A DNA stretch of 10,001 nucleotides, taken from an uncultured Prevotella sp. (GTDB lineage Bacteria > Bacteroidota > Bacteroidia > Bacteroidales > Bacteroidaceae). The notes below the pieces were generated by a model. The model was not told the origin of the DNA, made no database searches, and saw only the letters and a program-made list of their open reading frames with translations. The position numbers and the translations under genes were made by a program. The DNA lies in assembly GCA_946999025.1 (NCBI GenBank), contig CAMQBP010000053.1:1-10001 (forward strand). Reading direction: 5' to 3'. Positions 1 through 6,722 of the stretch are shown here, in pieces; position 1 is the first letter of the stretch, and every line of letters starts with the position of its first letter.

Positions 1-791
1 GCGAGTACAACAACGAGCAGCAGATAGGCAACGAGATAGAGAGCGGAAAGGCTGTCTATGGTGCGCTCCAGCACAACGACTACGACGAGGCTGCCAAGCA
101 GTACCTTATGCTCGTAGCAAAGAAGGCTGAGGATGGCGACATCAAGGAGGCTATGCAACAAGCAAAGCGTTTCCTCGACATCCTGGTGTGCGACGAGCAC
201 CTCTACGGAACCATCAAGAGTGTACCGGAGTGTCTGCTTCACGCAAGCCATTGGGCACCAAAGTTCCTTGCAGGTTTACTCAGCCTCTACGCAGAGAAGT
301 ACGAAGATGCATTGGCTTGTATAGAAGAGGTGCTAGCAAAGCATCAATGCCCCGAAGCCATGTACATCAAGTCGCGTGCTTTGGCAAAACTTGAACGCTA
401 CAAGGAAGCAGATGAGACCAACTGCCAGCTGGCTAACGTGTTCGAGATGGCAACACCCGATGCAAAGGTTCTCTTCATGATAGCCATGCTCAACGAGATG
501 CACATCGGCGATCCAGGGCTTGACCTGATGCGCAAACTCGTAGAGGCACGTCCGAAGTACGACCTTGGCATCCTTGCCTTGCGTACGCTGATGCAATGCC
601 ATAACCTGAAGTTGGACAAACAGTCGGACAACAACTGCGAGTTGGTGGATCTCTTTAACTCTGATGCTACAGAAGAAGAGTTTCTTGCACAGCTGAAGGT
701 GTGTCGTGAGAAGGCGCAAAAGTCAATTGCTTACCTGATTCGCAGAATCAAGAAGCAGGAGTTCAACGAGGAGCAACCTATCGCGGAATGA
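1..791 (+). CDS. TPR-like helical repeat protein (5' partial)
   Basis: The reading frame is open from base 3 to the TGA at 789-791, so the true start lies outside the window; at least 262 residues are visible. The composition is almost wholly helical, with repeating Ala/Leu/Tyr spacing as in tetratricopeptide or Sel1-like repeats. Examples are the stretch around AVYGALQHNDYDEAAKQY near the left edge, LLSLYAEKYEDALACIEEVL in the middle, and AMYIKSRALAKLERYKEADE after it. Such repeats usually serve as protein-binding scaffolds; no enzymatic motif, signal peptide or membrane segment is seen. The C-terminus is charged (RRIKKQEFNEEQ). The next gene begins 40 bp downstream on the same strand with no terminator between, so the two are probably co-transcribed. 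The TPR assignment rests on the pattern of residues only; the partner and pathway are unknown. Confidence 0.6.
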   Translation, partial: EYNNEQQIGNEIESGKAVYGALQHNDYDEAAKQYLMLVAKKAEDGDIKEAMQQAKRFLDILVCDEHLYGTIKSVPECLLHASHWAPKFLAGLLSLYAEKYEDALACIEEVLAKHQCPEAMYIKSRALAKLERYKEADETNCQLANVFEMATPDAKVLFMIAMLNEMHIGDPGLDLMRKLVEARPKYDLGILALRTLMQCHNLKLDKQSDNNCELVDLFNSDATEEEFLAQLKVCREKAQKSIAYLIRRIKKQEFNEEQPIAE

Positions 792-831
792 TAGGTGGCT
801 CTTCACAAAACAACAACCAAGCAAAAAAAGG

Positions 832-1731
832 ATGAAAACATTTACAGCAAAACTGAGAAACATAGAACAGGTGAAGTTCCCTATCGTGAAGGCAGCATTC
901 AAGGGAAAGGATGGAAACGTGTACATTGGAGCAATGATTGTTGATACAGGTTCGGTACATTGCATACTCAACAAGTCGGTCTTACCATTGATAGATGAGT
1001 CGTGCGTCATAGAAGGAAAGACCATGAACATACATTCTGTTCAGGGAAAAGGTGTAAAGTGCCAGGGGATATCATTCAACTTCAAGATGGGGAATGGTGA
1101 GTTTGCGGACACATTCTACGTAAACGAAACTATTGACTTTAATGCCATGTTCGATGGCGTACTGATCGGTATCATCGGTCATGAGTTTCTGCGAAAGAAC
1201 AAACTTGTGCTTGACTATAATAAGGAAGAACTGTGCTATTCTGATGGCAAGTTAGCAGAAGACGTGAACGATTACGAGTTCTTCTTTCCTATGGAGTTCG
1301 GATTGAAGAAGTACAATCTGCCGATTGTGGGCATTGCAAGTGGAGAGAAAGAGTACATACTTGTAGCTGACTCTGGAGCAAATAGTACAATCATGACAAA
1401 GCATGTGGTGGAGGATGCTGGCATCTGCAAGGAAATATTGTCTAATGAAGGTGATGTAACTTGCTTCACCAACGAGACCATGAATACAGATTTCTGCCAT
1501 GTGAAGTTGAGTCTTGTGAGTGTGGGTGGAACAACCAAGGAGCCAAAGCTGTTTGTCGGAGAGGATATTGTGCAGACAATCTCTGACTATGAATACCTGA
1601 TGGATGGATTAAAAGATCCAGAGGGAAATGATGTGCCACCAATATGCGGATTGCTTTCATCGGTATTCATGCACAGGAACAAATGGGTACTGGACTTTGG
1701 TGTAGGGCTAATGTATAAAGCGGCTGCATAA
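832..1731 (+). CDS. Two-domain retropepsin-like aspartyl protease
   Basis: This 299-residue protein carries two aspartic-protease signatures: D38-T-G-S in a hydrophobic strand (AMIVDTGSVHCIL) and D180-S-G-A (ILVADSGANSTIM). Each half later shows the matching closing segment: GVLIGIIGHEFLRKNKLVLD at about 109-128 and GLLSSVFMHRNKWVLDF from 273. The phrases FLRKNKLVLDY and FMHRNKWVLDF show that the gene arose by duplication of one retropepsin fold. Retroviral enzymes use one Asp from each of two identical chains; here a single chain could supply both, as in pepsin. No signal peptide or membrane anchor is seen, so it is probably cytoplasmic. The start ATG follows AAAAAAAGG. It probably forms an operon with the TPR-like gene 40 bp upstream. 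The substrate is unknown; the neighbouring glycine-zipper protein is one possibility. The protease family is fairly sure, the activity is not tested. Confidence 0.75.
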   Translation: MKTFTAKLRNIEQVKFPIVKAAFKGKDGNVYIGAMIVDTGSVHCILNKSVLPLIDESCVIEGKTMNIHSVQGKGVKCQGISFNFKMGNGEFADTFYVNETIDFNAMFDGVLIGIIGHEFLRKNKLVLDYNKEELCYSDGKLAEDVNDYEFFFPMEFGLKKYNLPIVGIASGEKEYILVADSGANSTIMTKHVVEDAGICKEILSNEGDVTCFTNETMNTDFCHVKLSLVSVGGTTKEPKLFVGEDIVQTISDYEYLMDGLKDPEGNDVPPICGLLSSVFMHRNKWVLDFGVGLMYKAAA

Positions 1732-1815
1732 GGGGAAGCTATACTCAAAAAGTAGATTAGATATACTACAATTAATGGTTCCAAATCGAGAGGTACCAAT
1801 AGAGTCGAAAGTTCT

Positions 1816-1847
1816 TTTCCACTTTCGCAAACAAAATAGTACCTTTG
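1816..1847 (+). promoter_or_regulatory. Bacteroidota-type promoter for the 2065 gene
   Basis: TACCTTTG at 1840-1847 fits the -7 consensus TAnnTTTG of the phylum's primary sigma factor. TTTC at 1816-1819, 20 bp upstream, is a one-mismatch match to the -33 TTTG box. Transcription would start near 1855, leaving a leader of about 210 nt before the ATG at 2065. Confidence 0.65.
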
Positions 1848-1868
1848 CACAGTCATTACAACAAAAGC

Positions 1869-2041
1869 GTTCTTTGAGATATTGAGATACACATCTAACT
1901 ACTGTACTAAGTTACTGAAGTATAGGAAGTTGATATTTTGATCGTGCTACTTTACTTATATTTATTATACACCCTAGACCTGAATCGGAGCCCAGACTCG
2001 GGATCTTGTAGGACTTGTTTCTTATCGAGATACAAAGGCTC
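1869..2041 (+). promoter_or_regulatory. Possible structured leader with boxA-like motif
   Basis: GTTCTTTGAGATATTGAG (1869-1886) resembles the boxA-like GTTCTTTGA segment that I recall from Bacteroidota rRNA and mobile-element leaders; that similarity is from memory. Further on, GAGCC (1988-1992) can pair with GGCTC (2037-2041), and TTGTA (2006-2010) with TACAA (2031-2035), giving a nested fold just before the coding region. The stems are only 5 bp each, so the structure is uncertain. An antitermination or attenuation role is an inference. Confidence 0.3.
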
Positions 2042-2064
2042 TATCACGAAACTTCGAAAAAACA

Positions 2065-3195
2065 ATGAAGAAGACAGTGAAACCAAGCGCAATCAATGGT
2101 GGTTCTGCTGCAAGCAGTGCCCAGTCAACAAACTCATACATGCAGTACACTCAGTACCGTAACAAACAAGGTCACGGATGGGCTGCAGAAGATGCTAACG
2201 CAATGTCAGACCGCCTATCTGGAAAGGTGGTTGATCAGGTTGGTACAAACAACAGCTGTAACGGAGCAGACCGTATAGTCGGTGGAGTGGAGATACAGGC
2301 AAAATATTGTGCTTCAGCACAGGAGTCTGTCAACGCAGCCTTCCACGACTGCAAGTATCGCTACGACGGCATGAAACTCGAGGTACCAAAAGACCAGTAC
2401 GACGAAGCAGTCAAGCTGATGGCTACCAAGATCCGTGATGGCCAGGTTCCAGGAATTACAGATCCTGCTGCGGCAAAGGATATGGTTCTCAAAGGTAGCT
2501 GCACCTACAAAGAGGCCAGAAACATTGCAAAGGCAGGCAACATCGACTCAATAAAGTTTGATGTGAAGACGCAGTCTGTTACATGTGTGCTAACCTGCGG
2601 CATGTCATTCGCTCTAACTTACGCCAACAGTGTTCACAGTGGTAAAACCCACAAGCAAGCACTGAAGGATGCTTCAACGCAGGCCGCAAAGAGTGGAACA
2701 ACAGCAATGGTTGTAGGCGTAGGCACACAGCAGCTACTTCGAACTTCTGTAGGTCGGAGCATGGCAGCATCAGCAACACATTCATCACGTGCAGTTGTAA
2801 ATGCAGCATGCAAGACACAGGTTGGCCAACAGATTGTTGAGAAAACCGCATCAGCTCTCGTCGGCAGACAGGTTGTAGGTCAAGCAGCAAAGAACGTACT
2901 CACCAAAGGCATGCGAACAAATATGGTGACTGGCGGAGTGATGCTTGCTGCTCAGACAATACCTGATGCAGTAAAGGTTTGCCAAGGCAAGATGTCTGGT
3001 GGACAGTTCTGCGAAAATGTTGCAAGTAACACTGCTGGTCTTGGTGGAGGATATGCCGGAGCAACAGCTGGTGCAGCTATTGGTACCGCTATCTTCCCTG
3101 GTGTTGGCACAGTCATTGGCGGCATCATCGGTGGTGTTGGCGGTGGTATTGCAGGTTCAAGTGTTGTCAGGGGCATATGCTCTTGGTTTCACTAA
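2065..3195 (+). CDS. Glycine-zipper protein of unknown function
   Basis: This 376-residue protein is of no family I can name, though I recall unannotated bacterial homologues sharing the GADRIVxGxxIQxKY and EVPKDQYDEAVxLM segments (here about 67-81 and 106-119). The first 30 residues are Ser/Ala/Asn-rich with no classical signal peptide. Residues 30-165 look soluble. Hydrophobic stretches follow near 171-187, 211-225 and 287-300. The C-terminus, 325-364, is a run of Gly every three or four residues (GAAIGTAIFPGVGTVIGG, then GGVGGGIAG), a glycine zipper as found in membrane-inserting and pore-forming proteins. Nine Cys residues are spread along the chain, which is many for a bacterial protein of this size. 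It has its own promoter and a long leader, and follows the aspartyl protease. A toxin, bacteriocin-like or membrane-remodelling role is possible but unproven; a structural or cell-envelope role is equally open. Confidence 0.7.
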   Translation: MKKTVKPSAINGGSAASSAQSTNSYMQYTQYRNKQGHGWAAEDANAMSDRLSGKVVDQVGTNNSCNGADRIVGGVEIQAKYCASAQESVNAAFHDCKYRYDGMKLEVPKDQYDEAVKLMATKIRDGQVPGITDPAAAKDMVLKGSCTYKEARNIAKAGNIDSIKFDVKTQSVTCVLTCGMSFALTYANSVHSGKTHKQALKDASTQAAKSGTTAMVVGVGTQQLLRTSVGRSMAASATHSSRAVVNAACKTQVGQQIVEKTASALVGRQVVGQAAKNVLTKGMRTNMVTGGVMLAAQTIPDAVKVCQGKMSGGQFCENVASNTAGLGGGYAGATAGAAIGTAIFPGVGTVIGGIIGGVGGGIAGSSVVRGICSWFH

Positions 3196-3283
3196 AGCAC
3201 AATGTGGAAGAGTGCTTCACTCTCTCTCCCCATACAAAAAGAAGCGCAGGCTTATTCCTGTATCACCTCAAAAACAACAAGCC

Positions 3284-3409
3284 ATGATAGTTTGCCCTAA
3301 ACCAACATTTGGTGGTCACCCGGTACTTACTCTCGCTGCTACTGCCGTTGTCTTTGCTGCAAAAGTCTTCTTTGACAAGAAGCAGAAACAACGTGCTAAA
3401 GCGAAGTAA
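3284..3409 (+). CDS. Small basic single-span membrane protein (41 aa)
   Basis: This short frame starts at an ATG 88 bp after the preceding stop, after an A-rich CAAAAACAACAA stretch like that before the 832 gene. The product has a hydrophobic segment of about 18 residues (PVLTLAATAVVFAAKVFF) followed by a strongly basic tail (DKKQKQRAKAK), as expected of an inner-membrane span with a cytoplasmic C-terminus. The codons are those of well-expressed genes (GCT, GTT, CGT, AAG), which argues against chance. The frame is also open upstream, and a GTG at 3212 could give a longer product with a basic N-terminus; ATG was preferred because alternative starts are rare in this phylum. Its position suggests a partner of the glycine-zipper protein. 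The function is unknown. Confidence 0.45.
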   Translation: MIVCPKPTFGGHPVLTLAATAVVFAAKVFFDKKQKQRAKAK

Positions 3410-3432
3410 CACCTTACAGAGGGACCACACTA

Positions 3433-3753
3433 CTAGAACTCCTTGTTAGCAAGGTTGTTAAACTCTCTTGTCAGTTGTGCATGGTCATCACGAGTCCAAC
3501 CAAGTGTTTCGCCAAAAGTTGGACAAAGTTCAAAACGGAGAGCATTATTACCCATAGGGCGACCACAAGTATGCTTCTTGTAGTTGATACGATGCTGACT
3601 GAACTCAGCAAAGATGTCGCTTGCTTCGAGATTTACCATCATGATAGGATTTGAGAGAAGGCCATGGGAAGTGATGAACTCCGCACGATCCTTGGTGATG
3701 GCATACTCCATGAGAGCTGCCTCATGCGAAACTGCTTTACCATTTGTCGTCAT
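3433..3753 (-). pseudogene. Truncated relaxase, N-terminal fragment
   Basis: This 106-residue frame resembles the N-terminus of Bacteroidota mobilization relaxases. KAVSHEAALMEYAITKDRAE corresponds to the KAISHxxASMSYxxNxEKxAE opening I recall for that family. SDIFAEFSQHRINYKKHTCG, then LCPTFGETLGWTRDDHAQLT and FNNLANKEF, follow the same order as the family's EF..Q..N, SPT.EDG and EI..KF segments. The chain ends with TAG TAG just where the family continues into the metal-binding HxDxxHxHxHxxxNR region, and no other frame beyond 3433 restores it. It therefore lacks the catalytic metal site and should not nick DNA. Its ATG overlaps the end of the MobC-like gene by 17 nt, a normal mobC-mobA coupling. 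The assignment is by recalled motif order. Confidence 0.6.
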
Positions 3754-4143
3754 AATTATGCTGTTTTAGGAAATCATAGATGAAGTTATACACACGATTG
3801 ACTGCTGATGACCAGATACGCTGGACACCCAAAGAGAGGATGTACTTCTTGCGCTGTTCATCAGTCATGTTCTTGGTGGCTGCCTCCACAGCTGATGTAA
3901 AGCGAACAATGTCTTTACGGGCAGCTCCACACCGGCAATCAACTGACGCTCTTCATCAGTTAGTGCCACACCAATATCCTTGCCCTGAAGTTTCTTTCGA
4001 CAGTAAGCAGAGACGTTCTTCAGAGGACTTTGCATTGCCTTCTCAAGGATGTCATTATACTCATCCTCGGTCACACGAATACGGATTATGTGTGACTTGT
4101 TAGGCTCTTTCGGAGCCTTGTCGTATTTACGTTTTTTCTTCAT
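3737..4143 (-). pseudogene. MobC-like mobilization gene with one frameshift
   Basis: The start is the ATG at 4143 (MKKKRKYDKAP), after an A-rich leader, rather than a start further upstream. The first frame reads HIIRIRVTEDEYNDILEKAM and then NVSAYCRKKLQGKD, a ribbon-helix-helix-like DNA-binding pattern as in plasmid MobC relaxosome proteins, and DEERQLIAGV. Near 3920-3930 the coding moves to another frame, which continues GAARKDIVRFTSAVEAATKN and, further on, GVQRIWSSAVNRVYNFIYDF, ending at TAA 3737-3739 inside the start of the relaxase gene. The span is 407 nt, 3n+2, which is what one lost base would give; the intact product would have about 135 residues. MobC proteins help the relaxase open the origin of transfer. 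There is no slippery heptamer at the shift, so a disabling indel or a sequencing error is likelier than programmed frameshifting. Confidence 0.65.
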
Positions 4144-4144
4144 G

Positions 4145-4297
4145 AGAAATGTTTTTAATAAGTGAGAATCAAGATAAAAGTATAAGAGGTATATGAAAGA
4201 CTGCGAGCCTGCGAGTAGGGCAAGACGTTTTTGCGAGTACAAAGAATGTGCTGCATTTCGTACCACAAAAACATTTCTTGCTCCTGCTAAAAACGTC
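4145..4297. repeat. Inverted- and direct-repeat cluster, possible oriT
   Basis: This gap lies directly upstream of the mob genes, where oriT is usually found in such elements. AGAAATGTTTTT (4145-4156) is perfectly inverted as AAAAACATTTCT (4267-4278). GACGTTTTT (4224-4232) is perfectly inverted as AAAAACGTC (4289-4297), and the similarity continues imperfectly inward for about 27 bp. CTGCGAG occurs at 4201-4207 and 4209-4215, and TGCGAGTA at 4210-4217 and 4232-4239. A nick site cannot be named from sequence alone. The cluster could instead be a short inserted repeat element; no target duplication is visible. Confidence 0.45.
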
Positions 4298-4302
4298 CTG
4301 TT

Positions 4303-5003
4303 TCAGTCTTCAACAAGCATCACTTCCTTATCAGGATATTGGCTGAGAAGTTGTTCTCCAAAGAGACACAGCTTCATATTGAAGTCCGGTAGCTTAAGCA
4401 TGGAATGAACCCAGTTGACATGGTCGAATGGTTCCTTGATACGATGACCTGTCTTAGGATTATATCCCATAACCTTACCAGTACGAAGATTACCATTGAT
4501 GTCTGTTCGCCAGAATACCGTTGCTCCGCCCCAACGCTTGGAGGTGCCCACATTATAGAGTCGGAAGATACGCTTGGTTTCCTCAGTGCCAAACTTTGAA
4601 GCAAGAAAGGTGAAGAGAGAATTGATGTGGTAGCATCCCATAGAAGGGGAAAACAGGGCAGAGTCGATGAACGAAGGTGGCAGACGAGCAGGTGGCTGTA
4701 GGCATGACTATCAGACAGTGAGTGGGACGAAGGAACCGAAGAAGTACCTACATTGGGAATATGGTAGTCCTTTGATTCCTTGAAGTACTCGTCTTTGAGT
4801 TCTGGATGATCAGCGAAGTACTGACGTGGTGGATAATGGTGACCACATGAGTTAGCATGATCACATAGGCATACATCATCAGGAAATTTAATCTTACCCT
4901 CAGTATCAATGTAGCGAACAGTACAACGCTTGCCACCACACGAAGGACAGGTGATCTTACTACCTGGAGTGTATTTCTGAAGTTTGAAACGATAATCTTC
5001 CAT
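4303..5003 (-). pseudogene. DUF6371 (primase/TOPRIM-like) gene, frameshifted and truncated
   Basis: The start is the ATG at 5003 (MEDYRFKLQKYTPGSKITC). A zinc-ribbon-like module follows: CPSCGGKRC, then CLCDHANSCGHH, similar in layout to the N-terminal zinc site of DNA primases. The frame is lost between 4692 and 4708. The next frame continues RLPPSFIDSALFSPS and later NVGTSKRWGGATVFWRTD, NPKTGHRIKEPFDHVNWVHS and CLFGEQLLSQYPDKEV, which fits the DUF6371 family as I remember it. It stops at LVED where the family usually goes on with a VExEKT segment and a TOPRIM-like part, so the C-terminus is missing as well. The span of 701 nt is 3n+2, again as if one base were lost. In intact elements this protein is thought to act in replication next to the DUF3987 helicase-like protein. 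The truncation point sits 5 bp from an inverted-repeat arm. Confidence 0.65.
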
Positions 5004-5060
5004 AGAATTTTGAATAGATTTGTTCTTATGAGTATTCGTGATGCAACACGAACATATAGA

Positions 5061-5245
5061 TGCACTCGTGCACTGATGCACCTAGGTGTCATAATGACTT
5101 GTTTCTCTGTAAGTTTGCTGAGTGCATCGGTAGTGCACCCTGTATTGCACTCTATAAGTCGTTGATTCACATTGAGGAAAATATTCTCGGTGCATGAGTG
5201 CAAGAGTGCATACAAGGTACCCCTTGCATTGAACCATGCACCGAG
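5061..5245. repeat. TGCAC/GTGCA repeat-rich spacer with long hairpin
   Basis: The 253-bp gap between the DUF3987 and DUF6371 genes carries ten TGCAC or GTGCA sites (5061, 5068, 5077, 5122, 5133, 5146, 5190, 5198, 5206, 5237). CTCGGTGCATG (5186-5196) is perfectly inverted as CATGCACCGAG (5235-5245). Inside it CAAGG (5213-5217) pairs with CCTTG (5222-5226) over a 4-nt loop. The hairpin begins 12 bp past the DUF3987 stop. It has no T-tract, so it is not a standard terminator; iterons, an mRNA-processing or stability element, or a decayed coding tail are all possible. Confidence 0.6.
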
Positions 5246-5256
5246 AGAGTTCTTGG

Positions 5257-6629
5257 CTATTTTTGGTCTGGCTTATTCTTGTGATAATGCCCCGTGGAGT
5301 CCTTAGTGATCACACCACTTGACTTTGAACAGAGAACCTTGAGATGATTGAAGAGGCTTCTTCGTTTCATTCCCAAGCGCAACCATCCAGCTAAAGCTTG
5401 GTCGGTGGAGAACTCATTAGGAAGAGAGTCAAGCCACTCCTTGTTGATGTCACGAGTATCATTGGTCAAAGCGATTGCCTTCATGCGGTCATGAGTCTTG
5501 TCGAAATACTCCATGAGGCGAAGAGCACCTTGAAGAGAAGTAGCATCAACATGATCAAGATGTGATTCGCCTGCTGCCCATCGAAGAACCTGAAGGATGA
5601 GGACAAGACGAGGAAGGATACCATTAAGCGTCATCAGTCGGGTGTCAAGATCATCATCGTCAATGATGGAATTGATTTTCGTAGCATTCTCATTGTTCCA
5701 GGTGAAGAACATCTTTCGTGCTTCATCTGACAACTCCAGTGTCTTAGGCAAGATAAGAGGCGAGTTCTCTTTGTAGTCACACTTGATGGCGAGAGTCTTG
5801 TTTATAATCTCAGCCCACTTCTCACCATGGTTTGTGCCCTTAATGTCATCGTCAAAGCTCCACAATGGAACACTAAGGTTCTGAGGAGCAACGAAGAGAA
5901 AACGATCGGTAAAACCATTGATTGTGAACTCCGGAGTAAACAAGTCCTGAAGAAGTTTAGTCTGAATACCACCAATGATATTGATACAAGGCTGCTTGAT
6001 AAGAATATGACTCTCTTCATCCTTACGAGTGTAGTTGATAGGACTTCCAGAGAAAACTGAGAGCAGATCCTCAATAAGCTTGTTCTCGGAGTTGTAACGT
6101 TTACGAGACTTGATAAGTGCCAAGAACTCATCAACAAGGATCACAATACCACGCTGATTGTAGTAATGACGCATGTACATTGTCTCAGGAGTAAAGTTAC
6201 CAAGGACTGTCTGACAGATGTGAGGTTTCTCAACGGAAACGGTCTTACCTCCTTCGCTAATAGCTCGATGATAATCCTCCAATTCCTTTCGGAACTGGAG
6301 AGACATATCGATGTCATACTCACGGATTGGAGCATAGGCAAACGAATGTGCTGGTGTTTTACCGGAGCCGGGGCGACCGACAAGGATGAGGTAGAGGGCA
6401 CAGTTCGTGTACCAATTGCTTTTAATGTGAATGCGATAAGAGTTGGCGAGTGCTGTGGCTACAGTAGAAAGCATGGCCACAGAGACAAACTCAAGGTTGA
6501 GACTGTCATAATGCACCGCATCAAGAATGATTTTCTTGACGGTTGCAGGGAATACATCGAGGGAATGCCACTATCACTGGCATGTTCCACCTCCATGCGG
6601 ATGCTGTTACATATATCTAATGTATTCAT
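5257..6629 (-). pseudogene. DUF3987 helicase-like gene with one frameshift
   Basis: The probable start is the ATG at 6629 (MNTLDICNSI). The first frame runs about 25 residues to GIPSMY, and coding then moves at 6551-6557 into a frame reading FPATVKKIILDAVHYDSLNL and onward for some 430 residues. A P-loop GRPGSGKT and a Walker-B-like strand IVILVDEFLAL about 80 residues later mark an NTPase; this layout fits DUF3987, common on Bacteroidota mobile elements and thought to act as a replication helicase. From 6516 to the stop at 5257 the frame is intact. The span of 1373 nt is 3n+2, as if one base were lost. A product started within the long frame, for example at the GTG at 6516, would keep the NTPase core but lose about 38 residues. 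No promoter is evident; the dnaK terminator lies 30 bp upstream. Confidence 0.75.
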
Positions 6630-6658
6630 ACGCGTAAGGACTTATTATTAAGAAATAA

Positions 6659-6691
6659 AAATCCCAGTAACTTATTATGTTACTGGGATTT
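6659..6691 (-). terminator. Intrinsic terminator of dnaK
   Basis: AAATCCCAGTAAC (6659-6671) and GTTACTGGGATTT (6679-6691) form a perfect 13-bp stem with a 7-nt loop, 31 bp after the dnaK stop. On the - strand the stem is followed by TTATTTCTT. The + side is also T-rich, so it may work in both directions and shield dnaK from the element relic. Confidence 0.9.
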
Positions 6692-6722
6692 ACTTATTTT
6701 TGATTAGCGTTTGTTAGCACTT

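Larger units (their letters stand above)
1732..2064. other. Gene-free 333-bp interval with promoter and long leader
   Basis: No convincing reading frame lies here. The first 80 bases are AT-rich with no clear terminator hairpin. A Bacteroidota-type promoter follows at 1816-1847, then about 210 bases that would be the untranslated leader of the 2065 gene. That leader holds a GTTCTTTGA motif and possible paired segments, described separately. Confidence 0.6.

Noticed and set aside
1774..1797. GGTTCCAAATC...GGTACCA, resembling the 3' end of a tRNA and hence an attachment site
   Set aside because: No D-arm or anticodon arm can be folded upstream and the T-arm does not pair properly.
3195..3217. 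AAGCAC/GTGCTT hairpin after the glycine-zipper gene as a terminator
   Set aside because: The stem is only 6 bp with an 11-nt loop and no T-tract follows; it does not stop transcription into the 41-residue gene with any confidence.
2999..3283. Frame-2 extension upstream of the 41-residue gene
   Set aside because: Up to 3195 it only shadows the glycine-zipper coding frame, with low-complexity Val/Leu/Ala content. The ATG at 3284 is the better start.
3780..4103. + strand open frame of 107 codons
   Set aside because: It is antisense to the MobC-like gene, whose two frames give family-like residues; the + product has no sensible composition.
4748..5215. - strand open frame of 155 codons across the DUF3987-DUF6371 spacer
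   Set aside because: It begins with TTG, runs through the TGCAC repeats and overlaps the DUF6371 N-terminus in another frame; no domain pattern is visible.
5061..5245. CRISPR-like array
   Set aside because: The repeated words are only 5-6 bp, irregularly spaced and on both strands; there are no uniform repeats or spacers.
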